From Hymenolepis diminuta (lineage: Eukaryota > Platyhelminthes > Cestoda > Cyclophyllidea > Hymenolepididae), in NCBI GenBank assembly GCA_900708905.1, contig CAADRB010000001.1, positions 5,611,224 through 5,675,223 of the forward strand: DNA of 64,000 nucleotides. Direction: 5' to 3'. Below, one piece after another: positions 39,229-64,000 of this stretch. The notes below the pieces were generated by a model that was not told where the DNA came from, ran no database searches, and saw nothing but the letters and a program-made list of their open reading frames with translations. Every line of letters begins with the position of its first letter. Position 1 is the first letter of the stretch. The position numbers and the translations under genes are program-made.

Positions 39229-39367
39229 AGAGAACTTTCAACTGCTGCTTCAATGCATTTTCTAAGACTTGAACTAAAAGGCAAAATAATGAAATTTTGC
39301 TTGAAATTATAACCTAACGTAAATAATACATAAAATGAGTGATTCAATCTTTATTTCGATTTGGAAG

Positions 39368-39660
39368 TGCTATACCCTGCAGATGTCTATCATCACCTGT
39401 CGATTAGAAATGGCTGACTGACGATAAGATCTCCACTACAGTGTTCACAGGCGCTCTCGTTGTGTGTTTGCACATAGATACCTAAACGGGTGTCGATCAT
39501 CACGTCGAGACACTGACAACGAGACATGACTGACGTCCAACGAAGAAATGTTTTATAAACAAACCTAATTTACTTAGTAATAAATTGGGATTGGCTTGCC
39601 TGCCACCCCCGTACTGATCCGGCGACATGAGTGACTTGACTTATTCCACCACCTGAACAG
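39368..39660 (-). repeat. LTR-like element, copy C (reverse orientation)
   Basis: Reverse complement of copy A over most of its length: tgctatacc end at 39368, then cagatgtctatc, gataagatctccactacagt, ccaacgaagaaatg and ggcttgcctgccaccccc. The far end diverges after cttgacttattcca. With copy A it forms an inverted pair about 0.9 kb apart. Confidence 0.7.
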
Positions 39661-40546
39661 TCTTATTCTGCATGGATCCTACCACATAGCCACTCTACTT
39701 ATTTTTTCCAATTCCTACTGCAAAACTCTAGCAACAAGGTCCTATAGCCAACTGCCATCATCACCGTCTCCCCTGTCTTCTTCACCTGCAGGTCCGCATC
39801 TATATTTCTGAATGGTTTTTATTAAAATGTTTCAAAAAATATAAACCAATTACATATTCACGGATCAGCCATAAATCTATGGCATAATGTTAAAAACAAA
39901 TATATTATGTATTATGTTGTTCGAGATGTACGTTTAACCTGTTATCAAACGGATTTCGTTAAGTATTAATATCTTCCATATACCTTTGATATTGCTTCAA
40001 AGATTTATTAAATAGGGAGGTAGGTTTAAATGTATCTAAATTGGAAATAGAATATCAAGTTGTTTGATGTTTCTTCTAATGTTATTTTAAGTAGTATGAG
40101 TGCGTTAGTGAGTGAGTTAGTTAAGGTATTAAGAAACTTGATGAGCAGCAGCACAGTCATAAACAAGATTAACTTGAAAGAGTATAAAGAAATAATAGCT
40201 ATTACATTTTCGCTATTTTTTATCACTGCATATTTGTGAACAAGGATTAAAATGTTTTATCTCCTTGCGCTTGCAGAGTAGGCAATCATAATTAATACGC
40301 ATTACAAATCATATGTATTTTTCCAAGGGAAATAATCTAGAAGCAGAAAATAGTAAAATGATCACACAAAGGATGGTAAACAAGGATGAAGGCCAAGTAG
40401 AAGTAGAAGTCAGATAATCGGAAAAGTCTCATTTCAATTCACTTCTGGACTCCTAAGTTTGTTCACGGTTTACTTAATGGATGATATTCGCGTTACATAT
40501 TGGAAGCTGCGTACAAAATTCCAGGAAACTCTTGTGAGAATACATC

Positions 40547-40706
40547 TGCTATAGCCAGTAGATGTCTATAATCACCTGGAGATTAGAAGTGATTGACTGG
40601 CAATAAGATCTCCACTACAGTGTCCACAGGCGGCCCCACTGTGTGTTTGTCTATTTACACATAGATACCTAAACAGATGTCGATCACCACGCCGAGACAC
40701 CGATTA
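40547..40706 (-). repeat. LTR-like element, truncated copy D
   Basis: Reverse-orientation copy with the CA end intact (tgctatagccagtagatgtc) and the rest lost after gagacaccg. Confidence 0.7.
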
Positions 40707-41030
40707 CAATTATTTCGAGTCAGCTACAACTGATTAGATGGCAAACAATCTAGCTCGATTGATACTTTATTCGCAAAATACCACTCCGCAGAAGTAGCTT
40801 GCATTTTGTGATTTGAGATTATGACGCATTTTTATCCAAGTATATAAAAATAAGTGCATTTTAAAACTATTTATTATTTGTTTAGATTTGTTATTAAAGT
40901 TCTGGAGATAGAACGGAGCTGATAACATGATATTTTTTTAAAATTCTTCTACGAATTTCAAAGATCTTATGTTAGACAAATAATCGTGATATATCTTCCT
41001 ATCATTATCAGACGCTATTGTATCCTTAAA

Positions 41031-41200
41031 GTTGCGGCAATTTCGTTAATAAAGCCTGTTTGGAAGTCTTCCCAAGTGAGGAGACCAAGAGCCGGACCAA
41101 GCTAGGAAAATAACTTTTCTTAGAACTATTGATTTTTATTAGGCTGACAGAAAACAATAGTCTTTCCAGAACTAGAAGATACGGTTCTCCAAAAATTAAT
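41031..41200 (+). repeat. Dispersed repeat family R2, copy d
   Basis: gagccggaccaagctagg ... gaactattgatttttattag ... tctttccagaactagaag aligns with copy b at 14319-14413. Confidence 0.5.
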
Positions 41201-42262
41201 AACTTATTCGTATCCCCCAAGCCTGTCTTGCCATATAAATATCCGTATAGGAACGCATTTCTATGCCCCTCTATTGTTATGAACTATCTCTTAAGGTGAT
41301 GTTAAACAAACTCCCGGTTAAGTTCCCTTCTGAGTCACTTTTGAGTGGATTGGAGCTGACAACTTGGCGGCCGAGGGTGAGGGGTTTAGTCCTTCCAAAA
41401 TTCGCGATTAGTAGCTTAATACATTGAATTTCCCAGTCATCATCATCGCGTGTCACAATAAGTTAATTCAACGGCCGTTGCTAACAGTACATATATTTTG
41501 TATGTTTTGCTTCAATATTTGAAAAGATGTTTTCATTCATATTTATATTTTAAATAGAAGAGCAGCGGAAAACTCGAATTCTGTAAACTCCTTAACAAAC
41601 CCTCTTAAACCAGTCAACTATCTCGATCACCAGACGGTAACGAATGAGTTTCGAACCTGTGTTCTTTAATTTTCGCCACGGGTACACAATGTAGTTATAA
41701 ATATGTTTAGCACATTTTTGGTGGCTAGATAAGAAATGCGTTTTTAGTTACTCGGTATTAATGTGAAGTTCGACCATCAATCTACTTTTTCCCCATCATA
41801 TTCACGTAGTCTGTTCTAATCAATTGTATTCTGACTCCTATAATATTTTCCTTCTACTCGGAAAAGTATTTAACTCTGTTAAAGTGAATAAACTATGGGA
41901 TATGTCCCTGCATAATACAAAATTTTACAATACTTTATTGTTAACACTCTCAACAAAATCAGAAGCCTTTCACAAATTTAAATGTACAAAGCATTTGAAC
42001 AACTGCAGCCATTAAATTGTCCAATAAGGGATAACGTTATGCCTAAAGTTCTGACCAGTTAATGAATTATAATGGCTGATCGTACCGGTTTCGCACATAC
42101 TCCTCTTCTTATAGTCAGGATGGCAGGTGAAAATGCTGGTAAAATATAAATATACTAGAACGTAATAGTATATTGCAGGAATAAATTCCATAAAATACCA
42201 TAATCACCGAATAGATAAAGCGTTAGTAAAATCGTAATAAATCCATTTGTACTAATCATATT

Positions 42263-42540
42263 TGTAATAACGTTAAGTTTAGCGGGGTCACATTAATCGA
42301 ATATTTGGAATAAGCCAAGCCATTTATTTCGCTAGATCAATTTATTACTGAGTAACTTAGGTTTATATACAAAACATTTCTTCGTTAGACATCAGTTATG
42401 TCTCATCGTCGATGTCTCGACGTGATGATCGACATCTGTTAAGGTATCTATGTGCAAACACGTAAATACACAGCGGGAACGCAGTGGAAATCAATCATTT
42501 CTAATCGTCAAGTATTGATAGACATCTGCTAGCAATAGCA
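42263..42540 (+). repeat. LTR-like element, copy B with exact 5-bp target duplication
   Basis: Starts tgtaataacgtta, ends agcaatagca. It is flanked by atatt on both sides (42258-42262 and 42541-42545). Internal deletions shorten it to 278 bp. TG...CA ends plus a 5-bp duplication are the hallmark of an LTR-retrotransposon insertion reduced to one LTR. Confidence 0.8.
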
Positions 42541-42989
42541 ATATTAGCAGAAAATGTAAATTTCAATTTTCAATACCTTTTATGGGGGTATTTGCATATT
42601 TTATCAATCATCTTTCAATATTTGGTGTTCACGTTCTGAAATTTTAAATACTATATGACATGACATGACAGACGCCTTTCTAGCTCGTTTGTAGTAAATC
42701 ACATTTTGCCTCAAAGGTCTGCTCATTCTAAATAGACATAGAGTGACTGGCAATGGGGACGAAGCTAGAACGTTCCTATCTTATCATGTCTTATCTAATC
42801 TTCATACAAAATTCCAACCTTTCATACGAAGTTTATACCGTAACTCAGTTCTCTTTCCTATAACTCTCTCTCTCTTCCTTTTCTCCCTACTCAGCTATCG
42901 TATAATAAACTACTGATTCATCTCACCTCACGGATTTTGTAATGTGTTATTCCTTAAGAAGACTATTAGTTCTATAATCTGACTGATAT

Positions 42990-43027
42990 NNNNNNNNNNN
43001 NNNNNNNNNNNNNNNNNNNNNNNNNNN
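42990..43027. other. Assembly gap (38 N)
   Basis: Run of N; the true length may differ. Confidence 0.99.
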
Positions 43028-43732
43028 TGTATATATTCGGAGCCCTAGATTAGCTTTAATACAGGGATGAGTCTACTTTACGTTCTTATCTTCGGTTTGG
43101 CTGTTTGTCTACCTACAAAATTCATTAACATACGATACATCATGATCATATCTTTTAAAAGAAAATTATGTAAGCTCTTTTATAACGGTTAACGGGAAAG
43201 TTAACTTTAAGAAGTATAATTTTTTTAAATAATGCAAAAGCATTCCACATTTTAAGTACACTAAAGAATGGTTTTTGGGTTGTATTCAAAATATGGAAAA
43301 TTTTTCCCACATTAATGGCTCCGAATTAATTCTTACCAAAGAGGCAAATATTGCATTTATTATATTTATTGGTTTTAATAATTCTCCTTCGAATTATTTG
43401 AATTAATTGTCCAGTTTCAGTAAATATTCAAGGCACTTACATGGCACTAGTAACTAAAGAATTCTACATACAAGTGGAAAACACTATTTCTAATTTCTCA
43501 TTGGGAAAAACTTATTATTGGAAATGAATTAAATGATATTTAGAAACCTAATTATTTTAAGCATTACCGCAAAAATAAATATTAATTTAAATATTATATC
43601 AAATGTATTATGATTATATATATTAGTTCCTTCTTTTACTTAGGAATCGACTCTCAAGGACATTTTTTGTTTATTTTGGCATTTAGACGCTCCCCTCCTT
43701 TTGAAATGCTTTCACTTTTATGAAAACTGAAA

Positions 43733-56982
<13,250 letters not shown>

Positions 56983-58240
56983 GGAAGTAATTTGAGTCAC
57001 CTAAATCGCCTCTGACTGCATTTACTTCACTTTATGAGGCGTTTATTTTCTGTGTGCAATATATTGTCGTCTCGCTCCTGTTGTTTTCAGCGCTATTTTA
57101 AATTCTCTCTTTACTCCTTTCTTTTTTCCTTCTCTACGTCGATCTCGCTTAACTTTTATTTCTTTTGATGTGTATGTGTATTGTACGTAATGTAATTCGT
57201 GCGCTTAAGAAAGCTGAACTCTTCTGTACGTAGAAAGCGCGCAATTGTGACATAATTCCTGCTTTTCTTCTCTTCTACTAGCATGCATAATATCCCTCTG
57301 TTCTCATATCCCCTCTGTCCCCACATATACACAGTTGCTAGTGTGACTTTAATCTTAATTATTCTTGTTGATATATCAATACATATATGCATATATTTCC
57401 GATATGGCGTTATCAACACTTCACGCTTGAAATCACACGCTTTCACAATTTTTATCAAAAAATGGGAAGATCAAAGCGGAATCAAACTGACTGCTCAGTT
57501 TCTTTTTCAGTTTCCGCGCAAAATAGACGCGAGTTTGATTATAGAAATTCGATAATTTCAATCACTTAGTTGCAACGTTTAGCACATGTCTCTTAAGGAA
57601 TCGATAATTGTCGGAGTTATTATTTGGCTGGGCAATCGGTTAATTCAGTTCCTTTCACAAGTTGGGAAAATCAGTTAATTCGCTCTTCATAATTGCTTCT
57701 GACTTGCGACTTGATTATATTTTAATTAGTTACGGAAAATCTCAAGCCATGAGCCAAATAGGTTCGAGGATTTTCCTATTAGAGTCTAGATTTAAAGATG
57801 GCAACGAAATCAGCGTAGTTGGAAGTCATCATCTAGACACTAGGTAGGAATTATCTGCTTGCAGTGGTATAGTTTTAGATATTTAACCTATCCTTTCTTC
57901 AACTGTATACAGAGAGGATAGGTATAAACTTGTAAATTCAACCTCGGAGAATTGAATAAACAATCTAAGTTCATTTTTATGCATTGTTTGCTTTCAAATA
58001 GACGCAGAGGTGGCAGGACATAACTGCTACTTTAGTTAATAGAAAAAATAAATGTAATATGCTATCCTCATTCTCGGGAATGTATAAACGGTAAAGAACA
58101 TTGCGATGAATCATAAACCAAAATGGTGTCCCTTAGTCTACCTAATGAAATAAGGCCAAGGGCTGGCTTGATAGCCCAAGTCAGGCCAAACGCATTTGGA
58201 ATTAGGAGAAAGATATTTTAACACGATGCTGGGGAACGGG
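56983..58240 (+). other. YY1 3' UTR and downstream sequence
   Basis: Pyrimidine-rich then AT-rich sequence; AATAAA hexamers at 57955-57960 and 58047-58052 are the first canonical ones. Open frames 57156-57847 on either strand look like chance. Confidence 0.5.
57955..57960 (+). terminator. Possible polyadenylation signal of YY1
   Basis: First AATAAA after the stop, about 970 bases downstream; a variant hexamer nearer the stop could be used instead. Confidence 0.4.
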
Positions 58241-58249
58241 AAGATTTTT

Positions 58250-58520
58250 GCGCAGCAGCCTAATCTGTCCGCGCTAGAGCCGTAAGACAGCAAGCAGCAG
58301 GCGCAGCTCTTAAGCGCTCCTACTGTATCGCGCGTACGTTAGTCACACAATCGCACGTGCGCACTTCGCGTTTCTGCGCGAAACGCGTTCATTTAGGCAA
58401 GGCAAGTGCGCGTATGCTACTGGTAAATATTGATCAATTTGCGCTGGCCAATTAGGCGCATATATAACGCGCTAGACTAACGACCAGTCGATTAATTTTG
58501 TTGCGTCAGTGTGCGTTCAT
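58250..58520. promoter_or_regulatory. CpG-dense promoter-like island with CCAAT and TATA motifs
   Basis: About 30 CpG in 270 bases by my count, against very few in the flanks. It contains cgcgcgtacg, gcacgtgcgcac, an 8-bp perfect hairpin (cgcgtttc / gaaacgcg, 58367-58387), ggccaatta at 58446-58454 and TATATAA at 58461-58467 inside gcgca ... cgcgc. A splice donor ttag|gtaaga follows at 58586. It may be a plus-strand promoter with a noncoding first exon, or part of an inserted element. No coding sequence seen. Confidence 0.5.
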
Positions 58521-58771
58521 GAGCAGAGAGAGGAGAGGATATGAATACGGTGGGAGTAAAGACTAACGGTAATGGTGGTAGTTAGGTAAGAATGAACACG
58601 AAGAGGATCTAAAATATGATTTCATAAAATAGTTGTTACATTTAATTGATTGACAAAATCCTGTTGTTAGTGCCTGTAAACGCTGTCATTCACCAGATCT
58701 TGCGATCTCGAAACTTAGGTTCAGTATGGGGATTACTATCATATTTAAAAAGAGAGCGAGATTTTTGAAAT

Positions 58772-58777
58772 TTTATT
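58772..58777 (-). terminator. Possible polyadenylation signal of the 59-kb gene
   Basis: TTTATT on the plus strand, i.e. AATAAA on the minus strand, about 290 bases after the stop codon at 59069. Confidence 0.4.
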
Positions 58778-59068
58778 GAGCTGTCTAGACTAATTAAATT
58801 CCAGAACATATATAAGATTTATGTGCAAAGTCGGACATAATGATAATAATTACAATCTGGTAGGTGCAATACGGAGTAATTGACGTTCAATAAAGTGCAA
58901 CGTTCACGTAGTGAAGGCTCATATTTAATCAGTCAAATAACACCCATTTTAAGAAGTATTCAATTTTTCTCGAAAAAGTTGGTTAATATGGCATGATAGC
59001 TTACTTAAATACTTATGAGTAGTAATTCGCGATAAAAGAAAGTAGAAACATGGCTTCGCAACAGATTT

Positions 59069-59657
59069 CTATTGAATCTCCTCAATTTCAGGGATCTCAA
59101 GAACACAATTTTTAGTTTTAATAGGAGATTTATACTGATTATCCGTGTGGTTAGAGGTATCACAACTAAATGCAGAACCAATCTGCAAATTTGGATAAAA
59201 TGCATTGGTCATTTGTGAATTATATCGGATTAACAAAAAAAGAAACAGAACATACTGATAAATAATCCGATGTGTACTTAATCAGTTTTCTATCGTTGTA
59301 CTTGCGAATGTAATCAGTTACATCGCCCAAAGGTACAAATTGAGATGATTTCTCTGCGTTCTATCAAATTTATCAATTATGATTTCAAACTTACTTCACG
59401 ATTGCGACCACGAGACGTTAATCTTTGATTCTTAGTGAGCTTTTTAACGTACGCTCCTACACTTTCCAAAGAGTGTGAATTGCAAAAGGAAGATTTCCAC
59501 CATTTATCTTCAAAAAAGTAATTGTGATTTTCTTCGCTGAAGTGTAGCTATAATAGTATTTGCAAAATTTTTATTCTGATACCTTGTCTAACTCTGCTTT
59601 AAGCTGGTCCAGTTCAGCATAGTAGCGGGTAAGTGTCATGTCCGTTAACATATTGCG
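59069..59657 (-). CDS. Unrecognised spliced gene, four short exons (5' end uncertain)
   Basis: Minus-strand exons: 59657-59583, 59547-59395, 59360-59256, 59182-59069; introns 35, 34 and 73 nt, all GT-AG and all phase 0. Together they encode about 148 residues without a stop until TAG. The first exon reads as a coiled coil (MLTDMTLTRYYAELDQLKAE), with ATG at 59651. The middle is polar and aromatic (NYFFEDKWWKSSF, VKKLTKNQRLTSRGRNRE), then FVPLGDVTDYIRKYNDRKL, and the end is acidic (LEIPEIEEIQ). I do not recognise the family. The protein may start at 59651 or continue into upstream exons: an in-frame extension to about 59675 exists, as does a possible short exon near 59850. Intron sizes equal those of EIF1AD, which supports a real gene. 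Confidence 0.65.
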
Positions 59658-59675
59658 CTTAATTAAATAGAAATG

Positions 59676-61838
59676 AATCTAGTAATTTATAAGGGTGTAC
59701 AAGAATGCATAAATAATATAGGTGATGAAAAGGAAAATTGAATTATTTACTATTACTTTTGATACCATAATAAAAGCAATAGCAGTTTATATTTCATATT
59801 ATTAAATTGTCGATAGATTTCAGTCTTAACGGTATCTAAACGCAGTCTGAAATATTTGGAAAACAATTAATAAAACACTCCAGACGCCAACAAAGGCAAT
59901 TTGAAAAAATTATTACTTATCAAAACAGCAATAATTTAAGAAAATTATCTGCTTAAGTTAAAAATCTGCATGTGTCACTTTGTTGTAAGTGCAAATACTA
60001 CTTTGCTGTAGCACTATGTGAGTGGGTTACGAAGATATGAGTAAATTATATATCGGCTCATCGGTCCTATGAAGCCATTTAAGTACTTTAAATTAAAATG
60101 AATACGTTGCCATTTTCCTGTTTTGTGAGCACATTTAAAAGCAGATTAGTTCATCCATTCCAGTTCAGTGTATTTTTAGTTAATTAACAGTTTCCAGAAT
60201 ACTTGTCAGCGAATAAATATATGAGCATGTAGATTTATTGAATATTTAAAAATTAAAATGAAAATCATGTAGAAAATTCTAATATTACCTCCCTGTGACT
60301 GGGAAAATGTCTCAACAAATCTGAATTATTTAGAAGACTAAAATTTAAATAGTGGAGACGCTAATTTAAGGTCATAGATTATCTTGGAAATCTATCCATT
60401 TATTATAGTAATAATTAATTTAAAACACAATATTCAAATTGGTTAGATTTTAAATGGTTTATTTATTTTAATTAATAGCATTTTTATTATAGAGTAGAAT
60501 TTTCATAATTATTACGTTGCAGCTTCTTTTGATTTAGATATTAGTTTGGATGTCATTTTCCCACCAAGAAAGCAAATATTTACAACAGACTGATTTTTCT
60601 GTCCAGATTTTATATTTTTCCAATTACATTAGACATCTCTATAAATCAATCATCAATGTGCATGCCAAATCATTACCATCATGTAGAAATGTCTCTTTCA
60701 TAATTTTACTAGGATGAGATTACAGAATTGTGCTTAACAATCTCCAAACAGAGGTACTTAGACATAATTTATGGAATGACGTTAAATTAAATTAGAGAAC
60801 AAGAACCTGTTCAACTGTCCATTAGTAAAATTCATGTGCCAATTTGCAAAATTGGGTGATTTCTGAATTAATTGGCATCACTAATTAAATTTGAATGAAT
60901 ACATCGCTGAATAACAGTTGTTTGCCTGTCTCCGGCATTTTTTGACGGTACCAGATCTCTCATTTTAATTATATGGAATTTTTTCTTCATATATATATAT
61001 ATATATATATATGTATACGCATTCGAAATAGATTTCCACTGTATTCGAAGGATGCCCTTTCAAAATTTTCATCTACGCCATGACTAATCATTGAGGCCTA
61101 ATTAACTCGACTTCACAGTGATATTTAAAATGGCTGACTCTGTTGTAACCTTAAGGGTTCTGTAGATAACCATCGTGTCTTCTCAAGTGGTTTATCTTGA
61201 CTGTCGGAATAAGCTAATTAAGTGATCCTTGAATGAGCTTTGCAAGAGCTCGGCTCCCCGGTGGCGATGTCCAGAACCATTCCACCTGTTCATATTATTC
61301 CCTCTATATGGGATTATACAAATCCTATTAACACCATACACGCCTACACACGCTTGTCAATTGCCAGTCCTTTTCATCTCCTCTGTCCCTCAGCTCTCTC
61401 GTGCCCACTTGAACCCTCCATCGTGGTTTGCCCAATACATTTTGATATAATCAACTCTTGATGGTCTGCTCTAAAACTATCGTTAGCCCTTACAGTTTGC
61501 TACAAATCTCGTCCATGCGAACGATTTCACGAATGAATGTTGCTATAACGTAACCAAATAGGAGTTCTGGTAGTAATCTCGCAGAGCCAACAATCTAGAA
61601 AACTCGGTAATATAGTAACTTAACACAGAAGCTAATAACTCAGGGCAGATAAGAAGGCACGATATAGTCAACATGAGTGTATTAACGAAACTCACTCTCA
61701 ATCGGTATCGACTTAAACAAATAAGAATAATTATCAAGTGTCTTTTATCGGTGGGGAAATAAAGAAAGAAATTACATATTTATTCATAGAAGAAATATTA
61801 GGAGCGGGGAAAATAATTATCACTTCTTCTAACAAATG
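59676..61838. other. AT-rich stretch, no gene recognised
   Basis: May include upstream exons or the promoter of the minus-strand gene. It contains an (AT)n run at 60989-61012. Open frames around 61229-61461 have no domain features. Confidence 0.4.
60989..61012. repeat. (AT)n microsatellite
   Basis: Uninterrupted AT dinucleotide run of about 12 units. Confidence 0.9.
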
Positions 61839-62160
61839 TGTAATAACGTTAGTGTCACACCGATCGAATAGACGAAACAAGTCAAGTCACTAATGTCTCC
61901 ATGATCAGTTCAGAAGCGGTAGGCAAGCCACCCAAATTTATCAATAAGTAAATTAGGTTTATATGCAAAGCATTTCTTCGTTGGACGTCAGTCATGTCTC
62001 GTTGTTGGAGTCTCTGCGTGATGATAGACACCCGTTTAGGTACCTATGCGCAAACACACAAACACAGCGGGGTCGCCTGTGGACACTGTAAGTGTAGATC
62101 TTATCGCCAGTCAATCGTTTCTAATCTCTGGGTAATGGTAGACATCTGCTACCTATAGCA
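61839..62160 (+). repeat. LTR-like element, copy E (322 bp)
   Basis: Starts tgtaataacgttag, ends acctatagca; flanks aaatg (61834-61838) and gaatg (62161-62165) match 4 of 5. Internal order is the same as copy A. Confidence 0.75.
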
Positions 62161-62697
62161 GAATGACTTGAGACTTCTTAACTGTATACAAACTTTGATA
62201 CGACGTATCAGTATTCTATTATGTGGTCTGATTTATTTTATTTCTCATGGCAGAGCAAACGTTTTTAAAGCTTTTAATCCAAGCAAATGAGAGGATTAAA
62301 AGATCTCTCGTAATAGGAATTAAAAGTAGAAAATAGAGTCAGGGAATCTAGAGAACCATACCATGGGCTTTCAAATCAGCTGCTTTTCAAACTGAGCTCT
62401 TATCAGATTCATTTAATGTATTTATCTTTATCTCCTTCACACATTAAATCAGGATGTGATCTGGCAGCTGTTATCTTTCCCCATAAATCAGGCATCACTT
62501 ATCTGCAGGACAAGACAGTCTACCAGTTAAAAGATTATTTCTGAGTTTGAAGTAATTAATCAACCGGGATCTTCATTTCACCATTTTTGATAAAAAATAA
62601 ATTTTTGAACTAGGGGTCGGAAGTAAATAGTGACAAAGGCAATATCACCGGAATTGATTTGGTTATTGGACTAAAGTAATGTGGATCAAAGCCAAAT

Positions 62698-62983
62698 AGG
62701 AGAAATAAGTAAAGCCGCTCATGTCACTAGGTCAGTACGAAATTGACCTGAAAGTCACTTCAATTTGTTGATAAATAAATTAGGTTTATATACAAAAGAT
62801 CTCTTACTTAGTCACGTCTCGTCATCGATGTCTTGGTGTGATGATTGCCATCTGTGTACCTATCTATGTGCAAATACACCCATACACACACCTGCACCAC
62901 CTATGGATACTCTAATTGTGATCAACTCCATAGTCAGTCATTACTTTTCGCCAGGTATTGGTCGTTATCTGCTGCTCACAACA
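62698..62983 (+). repeat. LTR-like element, diverged copy F
   Basis: Same orientation as copy E and about 540 bp downstream. Recognisable by taaattaggtttatatacaa, cacgtctcgtcatcgatgtc and ctatgtgcaaatacac; the ends are worn. Confidence 0.6.
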
Positions 62984-64000
62984 ATTATGCATCCGGAATT
63001 AAACCTAAAATAAATGAAAGCCTAAAAATAAAATATTCAAAATAACTTTTAGACTTCAAATATTTTTGCTTCAGGTAACAATACAAGATGCAATTTTCAG
63101 TTATAGAGTAAACGCGTGATATTAAATTTTTAGTTAATTGCATCAAGATCTGACTTTCTGGAGCCCAAACTTCAGGATCGAGTACTCTCTTTACAGATTA
63201 GGGGAATAGCACTTGATTGTCCTTTGGACATCAGTCAAGTTAAATCTATTTCATAATTAATGTCCGAGTACTTAATGTTGACCAACCGGTCGGTTGAGTT
63301 GATCGGTAGGTCACGCAATTTGCATAACTGGTGAAAGGCAGCATATTTCCATTGCCGAGGATTTATCGTTCTTACTTCTAATCAAGTCCAAGTGAAATTA
63401 CCCTTTTTCTGAACATAAATCCTTAAATTCATTTCGTATCTGTTAAAATAAATGTGATAATAATTTGATTTAAGATTTAATATTTTTTTCTGTTTAATAT
63501 TAACATTTTAATATTTTTAAGTTTTAATATTTAATAGAAAAATGTTTATGGGCTCTGCTGATTTGAAGTGGCTTCACACAACGAAATTATTCCAGAGATC
63601 AAAAGAACAATTTTGGTCTAAATTTAGGAGGAGTTAAATATATGTAACCCACTCACTCCCCTATAATCTTAATTTAATAAGACCTTAGATTTCCACTTGG
63701 GATTAAAGACCACAAAATCGAATCAGCAATAAAGCCACGCAAATAAGGGAGATCTTATATAAGACTGGGCGACATTCTGGTTAAAACTAAGCAATCCTGA
63801 GACGATTAAAGATAATTGTCAAAGCAACTAAAATATCTCCCTTATTAACCTATCTTTAAAAAAATAAAACATATTATATTTAATAATATGGACCTTTTTG
63901 TAATGTATGGATCGTGATCCAAATGAGCATTAATCTCAAGGAACTTCTTGTCAATAAGGCAGTATAAAATGAAAGAACATTGTGTCACAATTGTCACTAC
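62984..64000. other. AT-rich end of window, nothing recognised
   Basis: No coding sequence or known element seen; a small palindrome caaccggtcggttg is near 63285. Confidence 0.5.

Noticed and set aside
61229..61461. Two overlapping 73-residue plus-strand ORFs
   Set aside because: Pro/Ser-rich readings in both frames with no family features; likely chance in a pyrimidine-rich stretch.

Overview
The window is an AT-rich eukaryotic nuclear segment with spliced genes, long transposon-littered introns and one assembly gap (42990-43027). It most probably comes from a parasitic flatworm, and the intron sizes favour a tapeworm. Many introns fall into two tight size classes, 32-35 nt (for example in EIF1AD and in the 59 kb gene) and about 73-75 nt. 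The recognisable genes are metazoan (ABL with an actin-binding tail, an adhesion GPCR, YY1, EIF1AD). Species cannot be named from the sequence alone.

Layout. (1) 699-13417 (+): the 3' part of an ABL tyrosine kinase, eight exons from the kinase C-lobe through a low-complexity tail to an actin-binding-type C-terminus. Its introns hold a decayed mariner with intact ends (5251-6419) and other repeats. (2) 13.4-17.8 kb: 3' region, a dispersed repeat, a second decayed Tc1/mariner-type element (15187-16105) and tentative 5' exons of the next gene. (3) 17835-34965 (+): a very large adhesion GPCR of about 2,253 residues, with six concanavalin/LamG-like modules, a GAIN/GPS region, seven membrane helices and an acidic tail. 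Its GPS tripeptide is Lys-Thr-Gly, so it is probably not self-cleaved. (4) 36435-36996 (-): EIF1AD, convergent with the GPCR, three exons and two introns of 33-34 nt. (5) 37-43.7 kb: a repeat-rich gap with several copies of a TG...CA element of about 330 bp, one of them flanked by an exact 5-bp duplication, as expected of solo LTRs. (6) 43733-56982 (+): YY1, four zinc fingers with long N- and C-terminal extensions; its introns carry tRNA-like SINE fragments. (7) 58.25-58.6 kb: a CpG-dense island with CCAAT and TATA motifs. (8) 59069-59657 (-): a gene of four very short exons, found only by joining splice sites, product not recognised. (9) 60-64 kb: AT-rich, two more copies of the LTR-like element, no gene seen.

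The genes are ordinary neighbours rather than an operon. They cover signalling (ABL, GPCR), chromatin and transcription (YY1) and a translation-factor-like protein (EIF1AD). The most unusual material is the apparently cleavage-dead multi-module adhesion GPCR, the LTR-like family, the CpG-dense promoter-like island and the small-exon gene next to it.
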